64,000 bases of DNA, from assembly GCA_934613645.1 (NCBI GenBank), contig CAKTTC010000006.1, positions 88,497 to 152,496 of the forward strand, written 5' to 3'. The notes beneath the pieces were generated by a model, which saw only the letters and a list, made by a program, of their open reading frames with translations, was not told where the DNA came from and ran no database searches. The number at the start of each line of letters is the position of its first letter. The stretch's first letter is position 1. Shown here piece by piece: positions 9,134-16,639 of the stretch. The translations under genes were made by a program, and so were the position numbers. This DNA is from an uncultured Opitutales bacterium. GTDB taxonomy: Bacteria > Verrucomicrobiota > Verrucomicrobiia > Opitutales > Intestinicryptomonadaceae.

Positions 9134-9562
9134 ATGAAAATTTCCACAAAGGGCAGATACGGGTTGCGCATAATGGTTGACATAGCCCAGAACGTAAGCG
9201 AAGTTCCGCGCAACATTCACGACATCTGCAAATCGCAAAACCTGTCGGAAAAATACGTCAGCAGACTGATTATAGGCTTCCGCCGCGCGGGCATAATATA
9301 CTCCGTGCGCGGGGCGGGCGGCGGCTATATGCTAAAACGCCAGCCCAAGCACATCACGCTGCTTGAAATTCTGGAGGCAAGCGAGGGAAAAATTTCGATA
9401 GTCGATTGCGTTCTATGTCCGAAAAAATGCAAGAAAGCCGAAAACTGCGTAGTGCGCGAAGTCTGGACAGAACTCAACAACAAAATCAAAAAAGCATTCG
9501 AATCCGTAACCCTCCAAGACATTCTCGACAAAGGCCAAAACCTCATCGAATACTTTTTATAA
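9134..9562 (+). CDS. Rrf2-family transcriptional regulator with four-cysteine cluster
   Basis: 142 residues matching Rrf2/IscR/CymR regulators in full length. The N-terminal winged helix begins MKISTKGRYGLRIMVDIA, and the wing carries RGAGGGYML. A cysteine cluster C92-x2-C95-x3-C99-x5-C105 (DCVLCPKKCKKAENC) lies where IscR and NsrR hold an Fe-S cluster, which suggests redox or Fe-S sensing. CymR of Firmicutes, by contrast, lacks these cysteines and pairs with CysK. It is convergent with the sulfur gene cluster that ends in cysK at 10708. The ATG lies directly after a T-run with no visible ribosome binding site. A half palindrome (ATGGTAG) just upstream resembles the inverted repeat at 15336, so it may autoregulate. 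Confidence 0.9.
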   Translation: MKISTKGRYGLRIMVDIAQNVSEVPRNIHDICKSQNLSEKYVSRLIIGFRRAGIIYSVRGAGGGYMLKRQPKHITLLEILEASEGKISIVDCVLCPKKCKKAENCVVREVWTELNNKIKKAFESVTLQDILDKGQNLIEYFL

Positions 9563-9574
9563 TTTTTTTATATT

Positions 9575-10020
9575 TCCTAAAGAGGCGGCGATTGAACTTT
9601 GTTCAATGCGCCTTTGACTACTTGTTAAAGTTTCGGATTAGATTGATTAGCCATTGCTGCAAGCAATGCGTATACAAACAGAAAAGGCGCGGTGTTCAAC
9701 CGCGCCGAATAACACAGACCGCCGCAGAGCGGCGGAGGTCAAGGGGCTTCGCCCCTTGAGTTTTAGACAAGGCTTTGCTACTTTTTGTGCGGGGAGCGTA
9801 GTTAGCCTACGTGACCGAGCAACAACAAACAGTGAAACGTTTTTTACATTTTCTAAAGCGGCGGCGATTGCCGCAGGCAATCCGCCTTTGACTATTTATT
9901 AAAGTTTTTTATATTCTCTGAAGCGGCGGCGATTGCCGCAGGCAATCCGCCTTTGACTATTTGTTAAAGTTTTTTATATGTTCGGAAGTGGCGACGATAG
10001 CCGTAGGCAATGCTCCTTTA
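9575..10020. repeat. Short hairpin repeat units between rrf2 and cysK
   Basis: Units of the form TTTTCTAAAGCGGCGG-hairpin-CGCCTTTGACTATTTGTTAAAGTTTTTTA occur at about 9580-9640, 9848-9910, 9911-9975 and 9976-10035. Their stems differ but stay paired: TTGAAC-TTT-GTTCAA, then twice TTGCC-GCA-GGCAA, then an imperfect TAGCC-GTA-GGCAA. Further units sit at about 10236-10300 (ATTGAAT-TTC-ATTCAAT) and 10508-10568 (ATCGGC-GTA-GCCGAT). No protein-coding gene is supported in this tract. Confidence 0.75.
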
Positions 10021-10675
10021 CTTGATTGTTGAAGTATCCGACTTAGCATATTCAAGCTATTGAACTTTGTTCAATGCGAGTGTTCACAGAAAAGGCGTAG
10101 CGGTTAGCTACGCCGAATAGCACAAAGAACGTTCGTAGAACGTTCAGGTCAAGGGGCTTCGCCCCTTGATTTTTGTTGCGCTGGGAGCGTAGTTAACCTA
10201 CGTGACCGAGCAACAACAAACCGTGAAACATTTTTTACATTTCCTAAAGCGGCGCGGATTGAATTTCATTCAATACCGCTTTGAAAATTAGTTAAAGCTT
10301 GTGTTCTTGAGAACGCGTCATCACAAAAGTTGCCGAAGGCAAGCTTTTGGGAAGTATAATTGCGTAGCAATTACCCCGCAGGGGTGAGCCGAGCACCGCC
10401 GTGCGAGCGAATACAAATTGCGTTTTAGACAAGGCTTTGCGAAATTGAGGCGGTGGGAGCTGTAGTAAACCTACTGCCCCACTGCCGATTGTTTCGCGAA
10501 ATATTTTACATTTTCTAAAGTGGCGGCAATCGGCGTAGCCGATGTGCCTTTACTTATTCATTAAAGTTTGCCCCTTGAAAACGCGTCAAACGTGGTTTTA
10601 GGCAAGGCTTCACGTTTTTGTTGCGCTGGGAGCGTAGTTAGCCTACGTGACCGAGCAACAATAAACAGTGAAACG
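9680..10675. repeat. Composite multi-hairpin repeat blocks
   Basis: A longer repeated block is present about four times: nearly full copies at 9680-9840 and 10087-10231, and partial copies at about 10418-10510 and 10577-10675. Shared pieces are a GGCG-type hairpin, an AAGGGGC-TTC-GCCCCTT hairpin, TTTTAGACAAGGCTTTGC, and GGGAGCGTAGTTAGCCTACG followed by TGACCGAGCAACAA. Between blocks, 10315-10415 is a run of further short stems with three-base loops (TTGCC-GAA-GGCAA, TAATTGC-GTA-GCAATTA, CCCC-GCA-GGGG). The blocks interleave with the short units. No transposase or open reading frame of credible content is seen. Confidence 0.7.
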
Positions 10676-10696
10676 CAGCATAAAGCTGCGTTTCAC
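10668..10696 (-). terminator. Hairpin downstream of cysK
   Basis: A perfect 12-base stem (GTGAAACGCAGC / GCTGCGTTTCAC) with an ATAAA loop sits just past the cysK stop codon. The minus-strand tail TGTTTATTGTT is only moderately T-rich. It overlaps the end of a composite repeat copy. Confidence 0.6.
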
Positions 10697-10707
10697 GCGT
10701 TTTATTT

Positions 10708-11628
10708 CTACTCTGAGTAGAGCCACGTCGACAAATACCTCGACCCAGTGTCGGGAATAATCGCCACAATCTTCTTGCCCTCGTTCTCCTTCTTTCTTCC
10801 AAGCTCCAACGCCGCAAATACAGCCGCGCCCGCGGAAATACCCGTGTGTATGCCCTCCTCCTTGGCAAGCCTGCGCGCCGTGTTGCCTGCGTCGTCGTCG
10901 CGAACCGCAATCACGCCGTCAACAACCTTGGCGTCGTAAATCTTCGGCACAAAACCCGCGCCAATGCCCTGAATCTTGTGTGGGCCGCTCTTGCCGCCCT
11001 CGAGCACGGGCGATGTTGCGGGTTCGACCGCGTAGATTTTCACGTTCGGGTTGCGCGCTTTCAACGCCTGCCCTATTCCGCTAACCGTGCCGCCCGTTCC
11101 GACGCCCGCAACGACTATATCGACCTTGCCGTCGGTGTCGTTCCAGATTTCCACGCCCGTAGTTTTGCGGTGGATTTCGCTGTTGGCGAAGTTTTCGAAC
11201 TGCTGCGGAATGAACGAACCCGGGTTCTGCTTCTGCAGCTCGAGAGCCTTTTCTATCGCGCCTTTCATTCCCTTTGCGCCCTCGGTCAAAACGAGTTCCG
11301 CGCCGAGGCTCAGGAGGAATTTTCTGCGCTCAATGCTCATTGTCTCGGGCATTGTAAGAATGAGCTTGTATTTTTTGACTGCCGCAACCAAAGCCAAGCC
11401 GATGCCCGTGTTGCCGCTGGTAGGCTCAATTATAAGCCCGCCTTTTTTGAGAAGGCCTTTGGCTTCGGCGTCTTCAATCATCGCCAAGGCGGCTCTGTCC
11501 TTTACCGAGCCAGACGGGTTGAAGAATTCGAGCTTCGCAAGAATTTCGGCTTTGGTATCGTTAACGTAGTTCAGGCGCACGAGGGGCGTCGAGCCTACAA
11601 GTTCGAGTATGTTGTTTGCAATTTTCAT
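10708..11628 (-). CDS. cysK: Cysteine synthase A (O-acetylserine sulfhydrylase)
   Basis: 306 residues, the standard CysK length. This PLP enzyme condenses O-acetylserine and sulfide to cysteine. The PLP lysine is in PSGSVKDR (Lys43); the substrate loop TSGNTG and phosphate-binding GTGGT (in VAGVGTGGTVSG) are present, as is the C-terminal GISAGA. An AGGAAAA ribosome binding site precedes the ATG. It is the last gene of a minus-strand sulfur cluster (DUF3034-like porin, metY, esterase, cysK). Its closeness to an Rrf2 regulator recalls CymR-CysK, but a physical partnership is only a hypothesis. Confidence 0.96.
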   Translation of the reverse strand: MKIANNILELVGSTPLVRLNYVNDTKAEILAKLEFFNPSGSVKDRAALAMIEDAEAKGLLKKGGLIIEPTSGNTGIGLALVAAVKKYKLILTMPETMSIERRKFLLSLGAELVLTEGAKGMKGAIEKALELQKQNPGSFIPQQFENFANSEIHRKTTGVEIWNDTDGKVDIVVAGVGTGGTVSGIGQALKARNPNVKIYAVEPATSPVLEGGKSGPHKIQGIGAGFVPKIYDAKVVDGVIAVRDDDAGNTARRLAKEEGIHTGISAGAAVFAALELGRKKENEGKKIVAIIPDTGSRYLSTWLYSE

Positions 11629-11717
11629 AATTTTTTCCTGTTGAAATTTTCTTTATTTTAGCCCGCCCGCACGAAGTGTAAAGTTTTTAGCGCGGCGGAA
11701 ATTTGTTTTCGATTGGT

Positions 11718-12704
11718 TCAGTGAAGAAGGAAGTCGGACGCCTCGCCGAGAGCGCGGGCGTAGGCGGAATCCATTCCCTTCTGCGTTATGTAGATGTGCG
11801 TTGCGCCCTCGAAACAGACGAAGCGCACCGAAACGCCCGCACGCGCCATTTCGGAGTAAAGCTCGCGGGCTTCGTCGCGCAAAATATCGCATTCGGAGGC
11901 GATAATCAGCGTGCGGGGGAAGCCCTTGAAGTCCCTGTCCAAGAGCGTCGCGGCGTCTTTTTCGGACTGCGATGGCGCGTAGGCGTCAATGAACAAATCC
12001 ATCAACCCCGCATTCAGGCAGAATTTTTCGCCGAAGAAGTCGAACGACTTTCTGCGGACAGTTCCGCGCAAATCAACCGCCGGATAAAACGCTATCACCC
12101 CCGCGGGCGAAACCTTTGCCGAGGCGTCGGAGACGACGTCGAGCGCGAGCGAAACCGCCAGATGCCCGCCAGCGCTGTCGCCGCCGACGTAGAGCTTGAG
12201 CGGCGAACCGCCTATCTCTTCGGCGTGAGCGGCAACCCAGTTGAAGGCAAGCTTCACGTCGATGTTGGCGGCGGGAAACTTGTGTTCGGGCGCAAGGCGG
12301 TAATCGGGCGCGACTACAACGGCGTCGTTTTTCAGCGCAAAATCGCGGCAGAAGCGCGCGCAGTTTTCGGGCGAATTTATCGTCCAGCCGCCGCCGTGGA
12401 CATACAAAAGTATGTTGCGGTTTTTGGAAAGATGCGTGCGCGGTGTGTAGATGCGAAGCCGCAAATAGCCGCCGTCTCCGATGCGCACGTCGGCGACGTC
12501 GAGCGCGGACAAATCGACGTCCGACTTGTTGCGCTGGGCGCGGATTGCCTCAAGCGCGGAGCTGTCGCCGCCGATTGCCGAAACAATCGCCGCGCGCTGC
12601 GTTCGGACGAAGTCAGCGGGCAGAGCCGCTATGAACTTCTCCGCTTCAGCAGAGGCGCGGGCGGCGGAATAGTCGCGCGCAACGTCGTTTGAAGAGTAAT
12701 ACAT
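11718..12704 (-). CDS. Alpha/beta hydrolase, HSL-type esterase
   Basis: 328 residues of the hormone-sensitive-lipase esterase family (PF07859). The oxyanion motif YVHGGGW is near residue 101, the nucleophile serine lies in GDSAGG near residue 173, the acid in SECDILRDE near residue 273, and the histidine in GATHIY near residue 303, so the catalytic set is complete. No signal peptide is seen, so it is probably cytoplasmic. It lies between metY and cysK, 16 bases after metY. In a sulfur cluster it might deacylate an O-acyl amino acid or unrelated ester; no specific substrate is supported. Confidence 0.88.
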   Translation of the reverse strand: MYYSSNDVARDYSAARASAEAEKFIAALPADFVRTQRAAIVSAIGGDSSALEAIRAQRNKSDVDLSALDVADVRIGDGGYLRLRIYTPRTHLSKNRNILLYVHGGGWTINSPENCARFCRDFALKNDAVVVAPDYRLAPEHKFPAANIDVKLAFNWVAAHAEEIGGSPLKLYVGGDSAGGHLAVSLALDVVSDASAKVSPAGVIAFYPAVDLRGTVRRKSFDFFGEKFCLNAGLMDLFIDAYAPSQSEKDAATLLDRDFKGFPRTLIIASECDILRDEARELYSEMARAGVSVRFVCFEGATHIYITQKGMDSAYARALGEASDFLLH

Positions 12705-12720
12705 TGCAACCTTTCCGGGG

Positions 12721-14001
12721 CTAAAGAACGGAGTCTAAAGCCTCTTTGATGTCGTCGATGTGCTCAAGGCCAATCGACAGGCGGATTAGCTCGGGAGTAA
12801 GCCCGCTCGCCGCCTGAGCCTTTTCGTCAAGCTGTGAGTGCGACGTGCTCGAGGGGTGCAGAATCAGGCTCTTGGAATCGCCCACGTTTGCGAGATTGCT
12901 GAACAGCGGAATGTTGTCTACAATCTTCACTGCGGCGTCGTAGCCGCCCTTTACGCCGAACACGACCATTCCGCCGAAGCCGTTTTTCAGATACTTCTGA
13001 GCCAGCGGATAGCTGGGGTCGTCGGGCAACCCCGGGTAGCGAACCCACTTTACGGCGTCGTGCGCCTTCAGGAATTTTGCCACTTCAAGGGCGTTTTCGC
13101 TGTGGCGTTTTATGCGCAAGGGCAGGCTTTGAACGCCCTGCAGGAACGTCCACGCCGCGTCGGGTGCGAGCGTCGGGCCGAGGTTGCGCAAGCCCACCGT
13201 GCGCAGGCGCAAGATGAACGCAAGCTTGTTGAGTTCGCCCAAATCGTGGGCAAAACGCAGGCCGTGGTAGCCGCCGTCGGGCTCGTTGTAAAGCGAGAAT
13301 TTTTTGTCGGTCCAGTCGAAATTGCCCGCGTCGATAACCGCGCCGCCGATGCCCGCGCCGTGCCCGCCAATCCACTTGGAAAGTGAATGTATTACAATGT
13401 TCGCGCCGTAGTCTATTGAGCGTATGAGCGTGGGGGGCGTGAACGTGGAATCGACAATCAAAGGCAGGTGGAATTCGCGCGCAACCTTGGCGTAGCCCTC
13501 GATGTCAGCCACGTCGAGAACGGGGTTGCCGACGGTTTCGATGTAGATTGCGCGGGTTTTGTCGTTGATTGCGGCGCGGACTTCGTCGAATTTATTGACG
13601 TGCGTGAAGCGCGTTTTTATGCCGAACTGCGGAAGGATTGAGTCGAACTGCGTGTATGTGCCGCCGTAGAGGTTGTTGGCTGCAACAAGCTCGTCGCCCT
13701 GCTTGAGAATGTTGGTGATTGTAAAGGCAATAGCCGCCGTGCCCGAAGAGAGCGTCAGAGCCGCCGCGCCGCCTTCGAGAGCCGCCAGACGTTTTTCGAG
13801 AACGTCGTTTGTCGGGTTCATCAACCTCGCATAGATGTTGCCCGGTTCGCGAAGCGCGAAGAGGTCGGCGCCGTGCTTTGCGCTTTTGAAGCTGAAGGCG
13901 GTCGTTCTGTAAATCGGGACGGCGCGCGCCTGCGTTGCGGGATCCGGAATTTGTCCGGCGTGGATTGCGAGTGTTTCTGGTCTGTAATTTTTTTCCGACA
14001 T
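12721..14001 (-). CDS. metY: O-acetylhomoserine sulfhydrylase
   Basis: 426 residues, matching the length and motifs of MetY (O-acetylhomoserine aminocarboxypropyltransferase). This PLP enzyme uses sulfide to make homocysteine for methionine. The N-terminus ETLAIHAGQIPDPATQARAVPIY is typical. The substrate-binding YARLMNPTNDVLEKRLAALEG-type region is near residue 60, and the PLP lysine is in HSLSKWIGGHG. The C-terminal STSHSQL motif is present. An AAAGGA ribosome binding site precedes the start. The 125-base gap to the upstream porin-like gene shows possible GACGGCG/CGCCGTC pairing but nothing resembling a SAM riboswitch. Confidence 0.95.
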   Translation of the reverse strand: MSEKNYRPETLAIHAGQIPDPATQARAVPIYRTTAFSFKSAKHGADLFALREPGNIYARLMNPTNDVLEKRLAALEGGAAALTLSSGTAAIAFTITNILKQGDELVAANNLYGGTYTQFDSILPQFGIKTRFTHVNKFDEVRAAINDKTRAIYIETVGNPVLDVADIEGYAKVAREFHLPLIVDSTFTPPTLIRSIDYGANIVIHSLSKWIGGHGAGIGGAVIDAGNFDWTDKKFSLYNEPDGGYHGLRFAHDLGELNKLAFILRLRTVGLRNLGPTLAPDAAWTFLQGVQSLPLRIKRHSENALEVAKFLKAHDAVKWVRYPGLPDDPSYPLAQKYLKNGFGGMVVFGVKGGYDAAVKIVDNIPLFSNLANVGDSKSLILHPSSTSHSQLDEKAQAASGLTPELIRLSIGLEHIDDIKEALDSVL

Positions 14002-14126
14002 GATTTTTTTCCTTTCAAATGTTTGGGGACGGCGGAAAGATTCTACTTCCGTTTTGCGGGAATGCCCCGCCTGTTTTCGTTAAACTACGCCGTCTGAATA
14101 TTGCAATATTTTTTCGGGTTTAAAAG

Positions 14127-15101
14127 TTAGAATTCGTATTTTGCCGCAAGTGCCCAAGCGGTGTTTTCAGTAGTGTTGAGAACCGTTCCGAGGTGTCCGT
14201 AGCCCGCGGTCACGGTAAAGTGGGGCGAAACAACCGCCGCCAAGCCGAGTGTCCACCAGTCAGACTCCCTGCCCACAAGCTCCTTGTGCGCGCTCGAGAT
14301 TGTTCCGTATTGGTTGATTTTCTGGCGGTATTCGAACGCCGCAAAGAGCCAGCTTGTTATGCCGAAGACCGCGTTGCCCTCGGCGGAAAATTCGTATTTT
14401 CCCGAATAGCCCGTGTAGCCGAGGTTCGAGGCGTCGGTTGCGCGCCCGCCGACCGAGAGGATGAGCGGGTGCCCGAACACGTCGAACGCCTTGCTTGCAG
14501 TAAGCGTGAACTCAACGCCGTAGTTTCTTGAATAGCCCTTCTGCGCGAGCAATCCGCCGAGGTTGTCGTTTATCTCCTCAATGCCGTTGTTGATTTTTCC
14601 GTGGACTCCCACCGTAATGGCGGGCAGGAATTTCGTGCCGAAATCGTTTTCCCTAATTACGTTCACGCGGGCGTTGAAGCTGTGAAGCCAAACGTCGTCG
14701 CGCCCGATGTCCGCGCCCGCCTCCGTCAGAACGTCGCTGCGCAGCGAGCCCGTTCCGAAGCGGCTTGCGTTGTAGCCCAATTCGACGCGCGTAAACAGCG
14801 TTTCGGTAAAGCCGAAGCTTTCCACGTTTTTCTGGTTGGCGTTCACGTAGGTTGCGCCAATCGACGGAAGCCCCACTTCAGTTCCCTCCGCGCCGGGGTT
14901 TACCAAATAGGCAATCGGCGTTATCACCACGCCGCCCACACCGTCGAGCGTAAGCAGCGGAAGCGGAGCAGCCTTCTCGGCCTTTTCGGGCGAAGACGAA
15001 CCGCCTTCCGATTTTTGCCGGGCGTCCGCCGAAACTTCGGCGGCATAAGTTAACGTTGACGCGGCGAAGATTGCCGCAAGTGTAAATATTCTGTTTTTCA
15101 T
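14127..15101 (-). CDS. Outer-membrane beta-barrel protein, DUF3034-like
   Basis: 324 residues with a signal peptide (cleavage probably after LTYA, residue 20), a Ser/Glu/Lys-rich linker, then alternating amphipathic strands that end in an aromatic residue (AAKYEF), the mark of an outer-membrane barrel. The segment LDGVGGVVITPIAYLVNPG at about residue 52 and the short gly-rich turns resemble DUF3034 proteins; family assignment is from memory of that pattern. It is first in the sulfur gene cluster and behind a cysteine-rich leader ORF, so it may import a sulfur compound. The ribosome binding site AAAAGGAC is clear. Confidence 0.7.
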   Translation of the reverse strand: MKNRIFTLAAIFAASTLTYAAEVSADARQKSEGGSSSPEKAEKAAPLPLLTLDGVGGVVITPIAYLVNPGAEGTEVGLPSIGATYVNANQKNVESFGFTETLFTRVELGYNASRFGTGSLRSDVLTEAGADIGRDDVWLHSFNARVNVIRENDFGTKFLPAITVGVHGKINNGIEEINDNLGGLLAQKGYSRNYGVEFTLTASKAFDVFGHPLILSVGGRATDASNLGYTGYSGKYEFSAEGNAVFGITSWLFAAFEYRQKINQYGTISSAHKELVGRESDWWTLGLAAVVSPHFTVTAGYGHLGTVLNTTENTAWALAAKYEF

Positions 15102-15219
15102 TTTTTGTCCTTTTTATTTTTTGCCTTCAAGGCGTGTTGGTTGTTGTTTTGTTTTTTGAATTGCTGCCGTTTAAATTGCGGCGAGACCGCGCGAAGCACA
15201 AAGGCGTCCGCGCAACGGC

Positions 15220-15330
15220 TTAGTCCGCCGCGCACGACATTCGACAACAACAAGGACAAACTGCGGCTGCACCGCGGGATATACCCGAGCGGATTGTTTG
15301 AAATTTTTCTTCTGCCGTTTTAATTTTCAT
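15220..15330 (-). CDS. Cysteine-rich leader peptide (candidate attenuator)
   Basis: A 36-codon ORF starts at ATG 15330 and ends at TAA 15220-15222. Its C-terminal part carries five cysteines in nine residues (VCPCCCRMSC, residues 24-33), four of them in consecutive-style TGT codons. It lies about 120 bases upstream of the porin-metY-esterase-cysK genes and directly behind a TTGACA promoter. Polycysteine leader ORFs upstream of sulfur operons are known in mycobacteria, where translation through the cysteines controls downstream expression. The 120-base space after the stop contains possible alternative pairings (GCGCGGAC with GCGCGGTC-type segments) and a C/A-rich, G-poor run that could suit Rho. 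There is only a weak AAGG as ribosome binding site. Function is inferred. Confidence 0.6.
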   Translation of the reverse strand: MKIKTAEEKFQTIRSGISRGAAAVCPCCCRMSCAAD

Positions 15331-15335
15331 AATAT

Positions 15336-15368
15336 CTACCTTTATGGTAGTTTTTATTTTTTTGTCAA
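15336..15368 (-). promoter_or_regulatory. Promoter with overlapping inverted repeat upstream of the leader peptide
   Basis: On the minus strand, TTGACA (15363-15368) is followed after 16-17 bases by CATAAAG. The -10 region sits inside a perfect inverted repeat, CTACC-ATAAA-GGTAG (15336-15350). A repressor bound here would occlude RNA polymerase. A similar half site (ATATGGTAG) precedes the Rrf2 gene at 9114-9124, making that regulator the natural candidate. The remaining stretch 15370-15715 shows no gene; it contains a GTTAACGTTAAC double palindrome at 15680-15691. Confidence 0.5.
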
Positions 15369-15715
15369 CATATTTTTTCGATTTTTTAGAAAATATTTTC
15401 CGCGCACTCCAAACCCTCTATTTAAGCGGAACGCAAGGCAATTTACATGAGCAAAATGCGCAAGAAAAATAAAACCTACTTAAAAAATAGCATTTATTTT
15501 TTACAAATTTTCGAGAAATACGATTCAAAAACGCCGAAATCAAAAGTTGCATCAGTTAAAAACGCAGTTTAATTGATGTTTCTCTGCGCCAACCACCGCA
15601 GTAAAACACCGCGCGCCGACTCCGAACAGGCTATTTTAGAGGAGAAAGCTCTCGTTTTGCGCGCTGAAGGAAAAAAATATGTTAACGTTAACTTTTCCGC
15701 CCCCGCAACGCGCGC

Positions 15716-15743
15716 AAAAAAAGGCGGGAGAAAATCCCCCGCC
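15716..15743 (-). terminator. Rho-independent terminator after dapF
   Basis: On the minus strand, a GGCGGG...CCCGCC stem is followed by seven T residues. It lies 34 bases past the dapF stop and closes the glnK-amtB-glnN-dapL-dapF transcription unit. Confidence 0.85.
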
Positions 15744-15776
15744 GACAACGCGTGAAAAAACAACACTAAAAAAATT

Positions 15777-16634
15777 CTATGCTGGCAACGTCTGCGCGAG
15801 AACCGACAAATCCATATCGTAGTTGCCCACGCGCGTTACAGAGCCGCTCATTGTAATGTAAAAGTCGGGCGAAATTTCTATGAAGATATCGCCGCCGGGG
15901 GTGTGGACTGTAATGTCGCCGTCGCAGTAGCCGAGCTTGTGGGCGACCGACGCCGCCGCGCTCGAACTCGACCCCGACGAAAGCGTATAGCCCGCACCGC
16001 GCTCCCAAATCTGGATTTTGATATTGTGTCTGTCCACTACTTCCAGAAACTGCACGTTTGTTCTGTTCGGGAAGCGCGAAGTCATATTCTCGAGCACGGG
16101 ACCTACCTTGTGGGCGAGCTCTGAAGAAGTTTTGTCGACAACAACCACGCAGTGCGGATTGCCCACTGTGGCGCAGCAGTAGCGGTATTTTTCGCCGAAA
16201 ATTTCGACCTCCTCGTTTATCACTTCGCGGCGCGCGCCCGCAACGGGAATTTTTGCGGAGTCGAAGCTGACGTAGCCCATGCCCACGCGTATGAAGCTAC
16301 CGCCTTTCATAACAGTGCACTTTACAACGCCGCCGAGAGTCTCGACGGAAAACTCCTCGTTCTCGCGGACAAGTTTTGAGTCGAACAAATAGCGCGAAAA
16401 TATGCGCAGGCCGTTGCCGCTTTTTTCGGCTTCGCTGGCGTCGGGATTTAGAATGCGCAGCTTGAAGTCGGCGATGTCGCTTTTTTCGGGGCCGAAAAGA
16501 ATGCCGTCGCTGCCCAAGCCGAAATTGCGGTGGCAGATTTTCACAACGTCAATGCCCTGCGGGCACTGAGGGCAGTCTTTGGGGTCGAGAACAAGATAGT
16601 CGTTGCCGAGCGCGTGGTATTTTGAAAATTTCAT
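15777..16634 (-). CDS. dapF: Diaminopimelate epimerase homologue lacking both catalytic cysteines
   Basis: 285 residues aligning over the full two-domain DapF fold. DapF converts LL- to meso-diaminopimelate with two opposed cysteines as acid and base. The first motif, usually MCGNGxR, reads EKSGNGLR (Ser72). The second, usually ERGxGxTxxCGTGA, reads ERGAGYTLSSGSSSS (Ser220). Substrate-binding residues around them (NPDASEAE, GNPHCV, NRTNVQF, ERGAG) are kept. With serine at both positions, efficient racemisation is not expected, although residual or altered activity is possible. The gene follows dapL by 5 bases. Ddh, encoded at 1210-2196, could supply meso-diaminopimelate without this enzyme. 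Confidence 0.88.
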   Translation of the reverse strand: MKFSKYHALGNDYLVLDPKDCPQCPQGIDVVKICHRNFGLGSDGILFGPEKSDIADFKLRILNPDASEAEKSGNGLRIFSRYLFDSKLVRENEEFSVETLGGVVKCTVMKGGSFIRVGMGYVSFDSAKIPVAGARREVINEEVEIFGEKYRYCCATVGNPHCVVVVDKTSSELAHKVGPVLENMTSRFPNRTNVQFLEVVDRHNIKIQIWERGAGYTLSSGSSSSAAASVAHKLGYCDGDITVHTPGGDIFIEISPDFYITMSGSVTRVGNYDMDLSVLAQTLPA

Positions 16635-16639
16635 AGTCG

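Noticed and set aside
9654..9902. Open frames inside the hairpin array
   Set aside because: They are made of repeat sequence read through on both strands, with no domain or ribosome binding site.
14002..14126. SAM or other riboswitch ahead of metY
   Set aside because: Only a loose long-range pairing is visible and no known aptamer core was recognised.
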